A stretch of 26,088 bases of DNA from Candidatus Binatia bacterium (lineage in GTDB: Bacteria; Desulfobacterota_B; Binatia; UBA9968; JAJDTQ01), in contig JAJDTQ010000224.1 of the NCBI GenBank assembly GCA_022827045.1, forward strand, positions 1 through 26,088, written 5' to 3'. Below the pieces are notes generated by a model. The model was not told where the DNA came from and ran no database searches. It saw only the letters and a program-made list of their open reading frames with translations. Shown piece after piece: positions 8,858 through 17,031 of the stretch (its first letter is position 1; each line of letters starts with the position of its first letter). The position numbers were made by a program, and so were the translations under genes.

Positions 8858-10422
8858 GTGTTGCCTGGATCCTGCTGATGCCCCTGGCGGGCGGACTGGC
8901 GGCGTGGATCGCGGGACGCTGGAGCGACCTGTGGCCGCGCTGGATCTCGCTCGGGACGGCGCTGCTGCACATGCTGCTGCTGCTGGTCACCTGGGGCGTT
9001 TTCTTCACCGGCATCGAGACAGGGCAGGGCGGCTGGCTCGTGGTCTACAAGCAGCCGTGGATCCCGCAACTGGGGATCAGCTTCCACCTGGCGGTGGACG
9101 GGCTCAGCCTGCTGCTGTTGTTGCTGACGAGCTTCCTGACCGTGCTGGCGGTGCTGACCTCCTGGAACTCGGTCACGCACTCGGTGGGGTTCTTTCACTT
9201 CAACCTGCTGCTCATCCTGACCGCCCTGTCGGGCGTCTTCATCGCCTTCGACCTGTTCCTCTTCTTCGCCTTCTGGGAGATCTCGCTGTTGCCGCTGTAC
9301 TTCCTCATCGGCATCTGGGGCTACGAGAACCGGGTGTATGCCACCACCAAGTTCTTCATCATCACCCAGGGGAGCGGGCTGCTGATGCTGCTGGCGATTC
9401 TGGGGCTGGTGGTGGTGCACTGGCAGTCCACCGGCGTCATGACCTTCGACTACCTGGAGCTGGTGGGGACGCCCATGTCGAAGGCCACCGCGTGGTGGCT
9501 CATGCTGGGCTTCTTCATCGCGTTCGCGGTCAAGCTCCCCGTGGTTCCGTTCCACACCTGGTTGCCGGACGCCCATACGCAGGCGCCCACCGCCGGCAGC
9601 GTGGCGCTGGCGGGTCTGGTGCTGAAGATCGGCGCCTACGGCATGCTGCGGTTCGTGATGACGATCTTCCCCCAGGCGGCCGCGGACTTCGCCCTCGTCG
9701 CGATGATCCTGGCGGTGGTCGGCATCCTCTACGGCGCCTTGCTGGCGCTGGGGCAGACCGACCTCAAGCGCATGGTGGCGTACACCAGCATCAGCCACAT
9801 GGGGTTCGTCCTGCTGGGGATCTTCACGTGGAACGAGCTGGCCCTTCAGGGCGCGGTCATCATCATGCTCTCCCACGGCTTCAGCGCGGCCGCGCTGTTC
9901 ATGCTGGTGGGCGACCTCCAGCACCGCACCCATACGCGTGAGCTCGGCCGCTTCGGCGGCCTGTGGGCGGTCACGCCCCGGATGGGGGGCGTGGGACTGT
10001 TCTTCGCCATGGCGTCCCTGGGACTGCCCGGGCTGGCGAGCTTCGTGGGCGAGTTCCTGGTGCTGCTGGGCGCGTTCCGGGTCAACGTCCCGCTCACGGT
10101 GCTGGCCTCGGTGGGCCTGGTGGCCGCCACCATCTATTCGTTGTGGATGATGCAAAAGGTCTACTACGGCGCCAATACCGGCGAGTGGAAGCTCGACGAC
10201 ACCAGCGGCCGGGAGATGGCGATCATGGCATCCCTCATCGGCGCGACCCTGTGGCTGGGACTCTATCCGCAGCCCGTGCTGACGACGTCCGGCGACGCGC
10301 TGGCGCAGATGCGGCAGTTCGCCGACAAGGCCCGGGCCCCGGCGTCACGCCCTCCGGCCAGGGAAGTCCAGGGTCCGAAGGCCATGGCGTCGATGCCGCC
10401 GGATGGAGGTAGGCGGCCGTGA
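8854..10422 (+). CDS. nuoM: NADH-quinone oxidoreductase subunit M (antiporter-like)
   Basis: NuoM is the middle antiporter-like proton pump. The 522-residue protein (E. coli 509) has Glu142 in FWEISLLPLYFLIGIWGYEN and Lys227 in AVKLPVVPFHTWLPDAHTQA, the pair that drives proton transfer in this family. ATG 8854 overlaps the nuoL stop; the frame is open further upstream but only as a shadow of nuoL. After the last family-conserved stretch (GLYPQPVL) there is a Pro/Ala/Arg-rich hydrophilic tail of about 35 residues ending in PPDGGRRP, somewhat longer than in E. coli. The strong GGAGGT (10405-10410) within this tail serves nuoN. Confidence 0.97.
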   Translation: MSVAWILLMPLAGGLAAWIAGRWSDLWPRWISLGTALLHMLLLLVTWGVFFTGIETGQGGWLVVYKQPWIPQLGISFHLAVDGLSLLLLLLTSFLTVLAVLTSWNSVTHSVGFFHFNLLLILTALSGVFIAFDLFLFFAFWEISLLPLYFLIGIWGYENRVYATTKFFIITQGSGLLMLLAILGLVVVHWQSTGVMTFDYLELVGTPMSKATAWWLMLGFFIAFAVKLPVVPFHTWLPDAHTQAPTAGSVALAGLVLKIGAYGMLRFVMTIFPQAAADFALVAMILAVVGILYGALLALGQTDLKRMVAYTSISHMGFVLLGIFTWNELALQGAVIIMLSHGFSAAALFMLVGDLQHRTHTRELGRFGGLWAVTPRMGGVGLFFAMASLGLPGLASFVGEFLVLLGAFRVNVPLTVLASVGLVAATIYSLWMMQKVYYGANTGEWKLDDTSGREMAIMASLIGATLWLGLYPQPVLTTSGDALAQMRQFADKARAPASRPPAREVQGPKAMASMPPDGGRRP

Positions 10423-11861
10423 ACGTATTCGGCGCACTGACCCCTATCGTCCTGCTGGGCCTGACCCCGCTGGTGCTCATGCTGGTGATCTCGTTCCGCC
10501 GCAGCCATGGGCTCGCCGTGGTGTTGTCACTGGCCGGGTTGGCGTTGACCGTGGCGGTGCTGCCTGGAGTGGCCGCAAGCACGGCGCCGCCGGTGGCGCC
10601 GCTCCTGGCCATGGACGCGTTCGCGCTCTTCTACATCGGGCTCCTGTCGGCGGCCACCATGGTGGTGGTGGTGCTGTCGTACGGCTACCTGGAGCGCGCG
10701 CCCGGGAACCGCGAGGAGTTCTACCTGCTGCTGACCCTGGCAACGTTCGGCTGCGCCGTGCTCGCCGCCAGCAACCACTTCGTGTCGTTCTTCCTCGGAC
10801 TGGAGATCCTGAGCGTCTCCCTCTATGGCCTGGTGGCGTATCTCCGCACCAGCCGCACGGCGCTGGAATCCGGCGTCAAGTACCTGATCCTGGCGGCGGC
10901 GTCCGCGGCCTTCCTGCTGTTCGGCATGGCGCTCATCTACGCCGACCTGGGAACCATGGATTTCACCGCCATGAACTCGGTGCTCGCGGGCAAGACGCGG
11001 GAGCCGACCCCGCTGCTGCTCGGGGGCTTCGGCATGGTGGTGATCGGCGCCGGCTTCAAGCTGGCGGTGGTGCCGTTCCACATGTGGGCGCCGGACGTGT
11101 ACCAAGGCGCTCCCACTCCGGTGACCGCCTATCTGACCACGGTTTCCAAGGGCGCCATGGTGGCCCTGCTGCTCCGCTACGCCCAGTACGGCGGCCTCCT
11201 GGACTACGACTCGGTGGCCACGGTGCTGGCCATCATCGCCGTGCTGTCCATGTTCCTCGGCAATCTGCTCGCGCTGTTGCAGGAGAATGTCAAGCGGCTG
11301 CTGGCGTACTCGTCCATCGCCCACCTCGGTTACCTGCTGGTGGCGGTGATCGCGGCCTCCCGGGAAGGGTCCCACGCGGTGACCTACTACCTGGTGGCCT
11401 ACTTCATCACTTCCCTGGGCATCTTCGGCATCATCGCGGCGCTCTCGGACGAGCGCAAGGAGGCCGACGAGGTCAGCGACTACCGGGGCCTCTTCTGGCG
11501 CCGCCCGTGGGTGAGCGGCGCGCTTTCCGTGATGCTGTTCTCCTTGGCCGGGATCCCTCTGACCGCGGGGTTCGTGGGCAAGTTCTACGTACTGACCGCC
11601 GGCGTGCTGTCCGACCTGTGGGCGCTGGTGATCCTGCTGGTGGTGAGCAGCGTCATCGGCCTCTACTACTACCTGCGCCTCATCATCACCATGTACCTGT
11701 CGGCTCCCGACGACCCCTCCTCGCCCCTGCCCGCCACCCGCCGCTTCTCCCTTCCGGAGGGCCTCGTGCTCGCCGGCCTCACGGTGCTGCTCATCTGGTT
11801 CGGCGTCTATCCGGCCCCGCTCCTGGGCGCGATCCAGGCGGCCATCGGCAGCCTGACCTGA
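10419..11861 (+). CDS. nuoN: NADH-quinone oxidoreductase subunit N (antiporter-like)
   Basis: NuoN is the antiporter-like pump closest to the quinone end. The 480-residue product (E. coli 485) contains Glu129 in FFLGLEILSVSLYGLVAYL and Lys214 in GAGFKLAVVPFHMWAPDVYQ, plus the GAPTPVTAYL stretch. The start is GTG 10419, which overlaps the nuoM stop as GTGA and has GGAGGT at 10405-10410, eight bases upstream. It is the last gene of the nuo operon. I see no clear hairpin plus T-run terminator in the following spacer. Confidence 0.97.
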   Translation: MNVFGALTPIVLLGLTPLVLMLVISFRRSHGLAVVLSLAGLALTVAVLPGVAASTAPPVAPLLAMDAFALFYIGLLSAATMVVVVLSYGYLERAPGNREEFYLLLTLATFGCAVLAASNHFVSFFLGLEILSVSLYGLVAYLRTSRTALESGVKYLILAAASAAFLLFGMALIYADLGTMDFTAMNSVLAGKTREPTPLLLGGFGMVVIGAGFKLAVVPFHMWAPDVYQGAPTPVTAYLTTVSKGAMVALLLRYAQYGGLLDYDSVATVLAIIAVLSMFLGNLLALLQENVKRLLAYSSIAHLGYLLVAVIAASREGSHAVTYYLVAYFITSLGIFGIIAALSDERKEADEVSDYRGLFWRRPWVSGALSVMLFSLAGIPLTAGFVGKFYVLTAGVLSDLWALVILLVVSSVIGLYYYLRLIITMYLSAPDDPSSPLPATRRFSLPEGLVLAGLTVLLIWFGVYPAPLLGAIQAAIGSLT

Positions 11862-11923
11862 GACCATCGCCCATTCCCGAATGCTGACGCGTCTGCTCGG
11901 GCAGGCGCCGCGGTCCAAACTAT

Positions 11924-11952
11924 TTGACAGGGACAGGTCCGTGGATTAGTAG
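11924..11952 (+). promoter_or_regulatory. Weak candidate promoter for the alpha/beta hydrolase gene
   Basis: TTGACA at 11924-11929 is a perfect -35 box. A 17-base spacer leads to TAGTAG at 11947-11952, which matches the -10 consensus at only three of six bases. It lies 24-52 bases before the preferred start of the next gene. The strand and position are right, but the -10 is poor. Confidence 0.3.
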
Positions 11953-11975
11953 TGCGGCGCGGGAGGTTCATCACG

Positions 11976-12833
11976 ATGCACAGACTGGCGTACGTTGTGG
12001 CGGTAATCGTATTCGCCTGTTTGTTGTCCCTTGGCATGGATACGAGTGACGCAGGAGCGACTGAGCCGCGTTCGTTGCAGACGAACTCTTGTGAGAATGC
12101 GGATCATCTGAATTGGGTCCCCGGTGATTACCTCTGTTTCGCCATCAAGACATTCTTGCCGGACGAAAAGGTCGCAAGGCCCATCCTGCGAATTTACCTG
12201 CATGGTGACGTGAGCCGTGGCGGACCCGGGGACTATATGTATCGCTACGCCAAGCGTTCCCATCGCTACGCCGCGGATACCTCTCCCGGGATCGTTTCAG
12301 TGGCAATGCTGCGACCCAGTTACTACGACAAGGACGGTAGACAATCGACCCCCGGGGGGTCTGGCCGCCGGGGAACGAAATTCCCCGAAGACGTTGATTC
12401 GATCGCCTCTGCTGTCCGAGCCCTATCGACACATCACAACGCGTCACGTGTCGTCCTGATCGGTCACTCGGGTGGCGCCCAGATCTCCGCCGTCATTCTC
12501 GGTCGTTATCCGGGTCTCGCGGATGCCGCGCTGTTGGCTGCTTGTCCTTGCGACCTGAAGGCTCGTGCGATTCGGAGGAACCGGAGGGTTGGTCGCGCTC
12601 TCGATCCCATGGACTATGCTGACAAGATACCGCCGACCGTGCGGATCATCGCGATGACCGGTGCACGCGACAGGAACACCATTGCAAGTGAATGCGAGCC
12701 CTACATTGCGCGTTTGAAGGCGCGGGGCGTCTCTGCACGGTTGGAACTCATCGAACGCGCCAAGCATGGTTTCCGAAGGCTGGCAAGGTCGAGCGTTTAC
12801 AAAGAAGGGCTGGCCGAACTGGACAAGAAATGA
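11976..12833 (+). CDS. Exported alpha/beta-hydrolase family serine hydrolase
   Basis: The 285-residue product starts with a hydrophobic segment (residues 4-20, LAYVVAVIVFACLLSLG) after a short basic end, consistent with a Sec signal peptide and cleavage near AGA-T (about 29). The hydrolase core has an oxyanion-type LHGD (75-78), the nucleophile elbow GHSGG with Ser165, an acid candidate Asp232 in GARD, and His264 in AKHGF; order and spacing fit an alpha/beta-hydrolase triad. It may be an esterase or peptidase; the substrate is not evident. ATG 11976 is chosen because GGGAGG precedes it; the in-frame GTG at 11952 has no ribosome site. The gene is AT-richer than its neighbours: 12061-12180 is 53% GC, against 75% in 10981-11040 of nuoN. 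This suggests acquisition by transfer. Confidence 0.8.
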   Translation: MHRLAYVVAVIVFACLLSLGMDTSDAGATEPRSLQTNSCENADHLNWVPGDYLCFAIKTFLPDEKVARPILRIYLHGDVSRGGPGDYMYRYAKRSHRYAADTSPGIVSVAMLRPSYYDKDGRQSTPGGSGRRGTKFPEDVDSIASAVRALSTHHNASRVVLIGHSGGAQISAVILGRYPGLADAALLAACPCDLKARAIRRNRRVGRALDPMDYADKIPPTVRIIAMTGARDRNTIASECEPYIARLKARGVSARLELIERAKHGFRRLARSSVYKEGLAELDKK

Positions 12834-12951
12834 CCGGGCACTGATGGTCCCGGTTCCCGCGTCCTCGTGTCTCCCCTGGCAGCACACCATGGGACCATTG
12901 GATTCCAGAGGAGCCCCCGGGTTTGCGGAAGAGAAGGGTGCCGTGTGGCCG

Positions 12952-13746
12952 TCAGGCTCGCAGTTCGCCGCGCAGCACCGTGACCGCCTGGCCCGACAGG
13001 ATGACGCGCTCGCCGCGCACTACGACCTTGACGAGGCCGCCGCGCTTCGACACCTGCCGTGCGGTGAATGTGTCACGGCCGAGACGTGATTGCCAATAGG
13101 GTCCCAGGCAGCAGTGGGCCGATCCGGTGACAGGGTCCTCGTCGATGCCGGTGCGTGGCGCGAAGAAGCGCGACACGAAATCGAGGCCTTGCGATTCGGC
13201 GCGCGCCGTCACGATGATCCCGCGCGTGTCGATCTCCGCGAGACGCGAGTAGTCCGGGGTGAGACGCTGCACAGTCGTTGGCGTGTCGACCTCGACGAGG
13301 TAGTCGAAACGGTTTCGGCCGACATAGGTTGGTTTGACGCCGAGGGCAGCGGCCAGTCCTTCCGGAGCGGTGGTGGGCTCGGCCGGCTCCGCCGGGAAGT
13401 CCATCTCGATCCACCCGCCGCGCAGTTCCGCTGACAGCCGGCCGGAGCGGGTGTGGAAAACGGCCGGCGCACCCGGTGGCAGGTGTCCTTCCTCCCAAAG
13501 CACGTGGGCGCTTGCCAGCGTGGCGTGGCCGCAGAGGTCGACTTCTATAGCGGGCGTGAACCAGCGCAGGTCGAACCCGCCAACTTCGCGGCGAACCAGG
13601 AAGGCGGTCTCCGACAGGTTCATTTCCCGCGCCACCCGCTGCATCCAAGCGGCGTCAACCGGGGCGGGCAGCAGGCACACGGCTGCGGGGTTGCCACTGA
13701 ACGGCTCGCTGGTGAAAGCGTCGACTTGAGTGATGGTCAGGGACAT
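12952..13746 (-). CDS. PhzF family phenazine biosynthesis-like isomerase
   Basis: PhzF-family proteins have two diaminopimelate-epimerase-like halves and often catalyse isomerisation of small metabolites; most members are not in phenazine pathways. The 264-residue protein (usual 260-300) shows the SGNPAAVCLL start motif (17-26), the catalytic-type Glu46 in NLSETAFLV, CGHATLASAHVL (72-83), and the second-half motif DEDPVTGSAHC (202-212). No phenazine genes are nearby, so a phenazine role is unlikely. The frame stays open further upstream, but ATG at 13746 aligns with the family start (MSLTITQVDAF). The ribosome site is weak. It is convergent with the hydrolase gene and divergent from the ThDP enzyme gene, so probably monocistronic. 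Confidence 0.9.
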   Translation of the reverse strand: MSLTITQVDAFTSEPFSGNPAAVCLLPAPVDAAWMQRVAREMNLSETAFLVRREVGGFDLRWFTPAIEVDLCGHATLASAHVLWEEGHLPPGAPAVFHTRSGRLSAELRGGWIEMDFPAEPAEPTTAPEGLAAALGVKPTYVGRNRFDYLVEVDTPTTVQRLTPDYSRLAEIDTRGIIVTARAESQGLDFVSRFFAPRTGIDEDPVTGSAHCCLGPYWQSRLGRDTFTARQVSKRGGLVKVVVRGERVILSGQAVTVLRGELRA

Positions 13747-13835
13747 CTTCGACCATTCATGACAGTTACGGGATCCTGGGGCCATCCGTAAACCACCGGT
13801 CGGATACTTTACCACAAACCCGCGGGCAAGCCTGA

Positions 13836-13864
13836 TTGACAGACGTGACGGACAGGGATTAACT
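13836..13864 (+). promoter_or_regulatory. Candidate promoter for the ThDP-enzyme/CoA cassette
   Basis: In the 189-base divergent spacer after the PhzF gene, TTGACA (13836-13841) is followed after 17 bases by TTAACT (13859-13864), a three-of-six match to the -10 box. It lies 72-100 bases before the ATG of the ThDP enzyme gene, on the correct strand. The -35 is perfect and the -10 moderate, so this is a candidate only. Confidence 0.35.
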
Positions 13865-13935
13865 AACTGCATTTTGCCGGTCCGGCAGCAATAGGCGAGG
13901 CAGCCGGCAAACGCCCCTGCGAAGGAAACACATAC

Positions 13936-15684
13936 ATGGCAAGGGTTTCGACGGACAAACGAACCTCCACCACGGCCGAGGATACACTGGCGCAAAAGAG
14001 TCGCGACGAGAGCGTCGTCTCCGGCGGGCATCTGGTGGCGGCGGCCCTCAAGAACGAGGGGGTGGACACGATCTTCACCCTGTGCGGCGGCCATATCATC
14101 GATATCTACGACGGTTGCATCGACCACGGCATTCGCGTGGTGGACGTGCGCCACGAGCAGGTGGCCGCCCACGCGGCCGACGGCTACGCCCGGCAGACGG
14201 GGCGGCTGGGCTGCGTAGTCACCACCGCGGGACCGGGATTCACCAACGCTCTGACCGGCATCGCCACGGCGTTCCGGTCGGAGAGCCCGGTGCTCCACAT
14301 CGGCGGGCAGGGCGCTCTGACCCAACACAAGATGGGCTCGCTCCAGGACCTGCCGCACGTGGACGTTGCCGCCCCCATCACCAAGTTCTCGGCGAGCGTG
14401 CGTTCCACCGAGCGCATCGCCGACATGGTGGCGATGGCGGCGCGCGAGTGCTTTGCCGGGGCGCCGGGTCCGAGCTACCTGGAGATCCCCCGGGACGTGC
14501 TCGACCGGGAAGTGCCGGCGGACAAGGTGATCGTGCCGGAACGCGGCCGCTACCGCGCCTCCACCGGTTCCATCGGCGATCCCGCGGATGTCGAGAAGTT
14601 GGCGGAATTGCTCGTAAAGTCCGAACGGCCGGCGGTGCTGCTGGGCGCCCAAGTGTGGACCTGTCGCGGACACGAGGCCGCTACCTCATTGTTCAAGGCG
14701 CTCAACGTGCCCTGTTACATGAACGGCGCCGCCCGCGGCCTGCTGCCCCCCGGCGATCCGCACTACTTCAACCGAACGCGCGGCGATGCTTTCAACGAGG
14801 CGGACGTCATCGTCATCGTGGGCACGCCCTTCGACTTCCGCATGGGTTACGGCCGCCGACTGCACGCGGATGCCGTGGTCCACATCGACATGGACTACCG
14901 CACGGTGGCCAAGAACCGCGACGTCTCCCTGGGTCTCGTGGGAGATCCGGGAGCGATCCTCAAGGCGGTGCACGCTGCGATCGGAGAACGGCCGGACAAC
15001 GGCGCCGAGGGCCGCGCCCGCTGGTTGGAGCACCTCCGCGGCCTGGAAGGGGAGCGCGCGGCCAAGCTCATGCCGCTGTTCCGGTCCGATGCCAACCCCA
15101 TCCATCCCTACCGGGTGGCGTGGGAGCTGAACGAGTTCCTCACCGAGGACACCATCTACATCGGCGACGGGGGCGACGTGGTCACCATCAGTGCCCAGGC
15201 GGTGGAGCCCCGGGCACCCGGCAACTGGATGGACCCCGGCGCCCTCGGAGCGCTGGGCGTGGGCACGGGTTTTGCGCTGGCTTCCAAGCTGGTGCACCCG
15301 GAGAAGGAAGTCCTGTGCTACTACGGCGACGGATCGTTCGGCATGACCGCGTTCGACATGGAGACCGCCAACCGCTTCGGCGCTCCCTACATTGCCGTCA
15401 TCGGCAACAACTCGGCGATGAACCAGATTCGCTACGGCCAGCTCTCCAAGTACGGTGAGGAGCGCGGCAACGTCGGCAACCTGCTGGGGGAGGTGCCGTT
15501 CTCCCGGTTCGCGGAAATGCTCGGCGGCTACGGCGAGGAGGTCTCCGATTGCCGCGAAATCGGGCCGGCACTGCGACGGGCGCGGGAGTCGGTAGGCAAC
15601 ACCGGCAAGTCGGCGGTGGTCAACATCTGGGTGGACGCGACCGAGTGGGCTCCCGGCACCAAGCGCCAGACCATGTACAAGTAG
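13936..15684 (+). CDS. ThDP-dependent enzyme, oxalyl-CoA decarboxylase/2-hydroxyacyl-CoA lyase-like
   Basis: The 582-residue product has the three-domain layout of the acetolactate synthase superfamily. The ThDP-activating glutamate is Glu74 in VRHEQVAAHAADGYAR, followed by TTAGPGFTNALTGIATA (96-112). The C-terminal ThDP/Mg motif is GDGSFGM (464-470) with NN at 491-492. PGNWMDPGALGALGVG (428-443) resembles bacterial 2-hydroxyacyl-CoA lyases more than classic oxalyl-CoA decarboxylase (LDAGTWGTMGVG). Such enzymes decarboxylate oxalyl-CoA or cleave 2-hydroxyacyl-CoA to formyl-CoA and a carbonyl compound. The next gene is a formyl-CoA:oxalate CoA-transferase homologue, which favours a CoA-thioester substrate. 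A hydrophilic N-terminal extension of about 27 residues precedes the core. ATG 13936 has GAAGGA at 13921-13926. Acetolactate synthase is less likely because no small subunit is nearby. Confidence 0.8.
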   Translation: MARVSTDKRTSTTAEDTLAQKSRDESVVSGGHLVAAALKNEGVDTIFTLCGGHIIDIYDGCIDHGIRVVDVRHEQVAAHAADGYARQTGRLGCVVTTAGPGFTNALTGIATAFRSESPVLHIGGQGALTQHKMGSLQDLPHVDVAAPITKFSASVRSTERIADMVAMAARECFAGAPGPSYLEIPRDVLDREVPADKVIVPERGRYRASTGSIGDPADVEKLAELLVKSERPAVLLGAQVWTCRGHEAATSLFKALNVPCYMNGAARGLLPPGDPHYFNRTRGDAFNEADVIVIVGTPFDFRMGYGRRLHADAVVHIDMDYRTVAKNRDVSLGLVGDPGAILKAVHAAIGERPDNGAEGRARWLEHLRGLEGERAAKLMPLFRSDANPIHPYRVAWELNEFLTEDTIYIGDGGDVVTISAQAVEPRAPGNWMDPGALGALGVGTGFALASKLVHPEKEVLCYYGDGSFGMTAFDMETANRFGAPYIAVIGNNSAMNQIRYGQLSKYGEERGNVGNLLGEVPFSRFAEMLGGYGEEVSDCREIGPALRRARESVGNTGKSAVVNIWVDATEWAPGTKRQTMYK

Positions 15685-15712
15685 TCCGGGCTGCGAACAA
15701 CCAGGGAACATG

Positions 15713-16951
15713 ATGGACAAGGCACTCTCCGGCATCCGCATCCTGGACATGACCCACGTCCAGGCAGGTCCCACCTCGAGCCAGCTCATGGCCTTTCTGG
15801 GCGCGGACGTGATCAAACTCGAGTCTCCCGCGGGCGACGCCACGCGCAAGCAGCTTTGGGACATTCCCGACGCCGATAGCCTCTACTTCACCATGCTGAA
15901 CTGCAACAAGCGCTCCATCACGGTGAACCTCAAGAACGAGCGCGGCAAGGAAGTGTTTACCCGCCTGGTGAAGGTTAGCGACGTGCTGCTGGAGAACTTC
16001 GGCCCGGGCGTGCTCGATCGGCTCGGGTTCGGTTGGGAGACGGTGCACGAGCTCAACCCCCGGCTGATCATGGGTTCCATCAAGGGGTTCGGCACCGAGG
16101 GGCCTTACGCCGCCTTCAAGGCCTACGAGAACGTGGCCCAGGCCATGGGCGGGGCCATGAGCACCAGCGGCATGTTCGACGGCCCCCCGGTGGTGACCGG
16201 CGCGCAGATCGGCGACTCCGGCACCGGCGTTCACCTGCTGGCCGGGATCCTCGCGGCCCTGCTCCAGCGCGAGCGCACCGGGCGCGGCCAGTACGTGGAG
16301 TGCGCCATGATGGACTGCGTCATGAACCTCTGCCGCGTGAAATTCCGCGACCACCAGCGCATAGAGCGCGGTCCCCTGGCAGAGTACTCGGTGCAGGAGT
16401 TCGAGGACTTCACGCCGCGGGCGGGCAACGACTCCGGCGGCGGGCAACTGGGCAACGCCGTCCCGTGCAAGCCCGGCGGCGCCAACGACTACCTTTACGT
16501 GGTGGTGCAGGAGCACGTGTGGACCGCCCTGGCCAGGCGTATCGGCGGCGAGGCGCTGGCCGACGACCCACGCTTCGACAACATCGACGTCCGGCGCGCC
16601 AACCAGGCGGAGATGTGGCGGCTTCTGGCGGAGTTCGCGCGGGACTACACCAAGTGGGAGCTGATGGAGATCCTGAACGATCTCGACGTTCCCTGCGGCC
16701 CGATCATGAGCACCAGGGACCTGGCCCACGACGAGCACGTCCAGCTCCGGGAAATGATGGTGGAAGTGGATCATCCCGAGCGGGGCCCGTGGTACAACGT
16801 GGGGTGCCCCATCAAGCTCTCCGACTCGCCGGTGGAGATCAAGCGCTCGCCGCTGCTGGGAGAGCATACCGACGAGGTGTTGAGCGAGGTCCTGGGGTAC
16901 GGCGAAGAGGAGATCGCCGCGCTGAGAAGCGCTGGCGCGTTTACTCGGTAG
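15713..16951 (+). CDS. Class III CoA-transferase (CaiB/BaiF), formyl-CoA:oxalate CoA-transferase-like
   Basis: Class III CoA-transferases move CoA between carboxylates through an aspartyl-CoA intermediate in an interlocked dimer. The 412-residue product carries the nucleophile Asp168 in GDSGTGVHLLAGILAALLQR and the following GRGQYVECAMMDCVMNLCRV, which match Frc/YfdW as I recall them. It also has the glycine loop SGGGQ near residue 244, typical of formyl-CoA:oxalate transferases. DVPCGPIMS and SPLLGEHTDEVL complete the family pattern. ATG 15713 is preferred because GGGA (15704-15707) is five bases away; the adjoining ATG at 15710 would leave only two. It begins 28 bases after the ThDP enzyme stop, so the pair probably acts in sequence. 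Oxalate is the first guess; another small acid is possible. Confidence 0.88.
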   Translation: MDKALSGIRILDMTHVQAGPTSSQLMAFLGADVIKLESPAGDATRKQLWDIPDADSLYFTMLNCNKRSITVNLKNERGKEVFTRLVKVSDVLLENFGPGVLDRLGFGWETVHELNPRLIMGSIKGFGTEGPYAAFKAYENVAQAMGGAMSTSGMFDGPPVVTGAQIGDSGTGVHLLAGILAALLQRERTGRGQYVECAMMDCVMNLCRVKFRDHQRIERGPLAEYSVQEFEDFTPRAGNDSGGGQLGNAVPCKPGGANDYLYVVVQEHVWTALARRIGGEALADDPRFDNIDVRRANQAEMWRLLAEFARDYTKWELMEILNDLDVPCGPIMSTRDLAHDEHVQLREMMVEVDHPERGPWYNVGCPIKLSDSPVEIKRSPLLGEHTDEVLSEVLGYGEEEIAALRSAGAFTR

Positions 16952-17031
16952 ACTCTTCCAAATCGAGATCCGCCCGTCGCGCGTTCGGGGAAGCCGTCGG
17001 GTTCATCCTCCGGGGAGGGAGGCCGTACAAG

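Noticed and set aside
11976..12020. Lipoprotein signal (VFAC) in the alpha/beta hydrolase
   Set aside because: The residue before the small residue is Phe, which does not fit the usual lipobox, and the hydrophobic stretch before Cys is too short. An ordinary signal peptide fits better.
12844..12898. Inverted repeat ATGGTCCC / GGGACCAT between the convergent hydrolase and PhzF genes
   Set aside because: The 8-base arms are 39 bases apart and no T-run follows on either strand, so it is not a convincing terminator and could be chance.
12766..13089. Plus-strand open frame of 107 codons across the hydrolase/PhzF junction
   Set aside because: It overlaps the ends of two better-supported genes, has no good ribosome site, and shows no recognisable motif.
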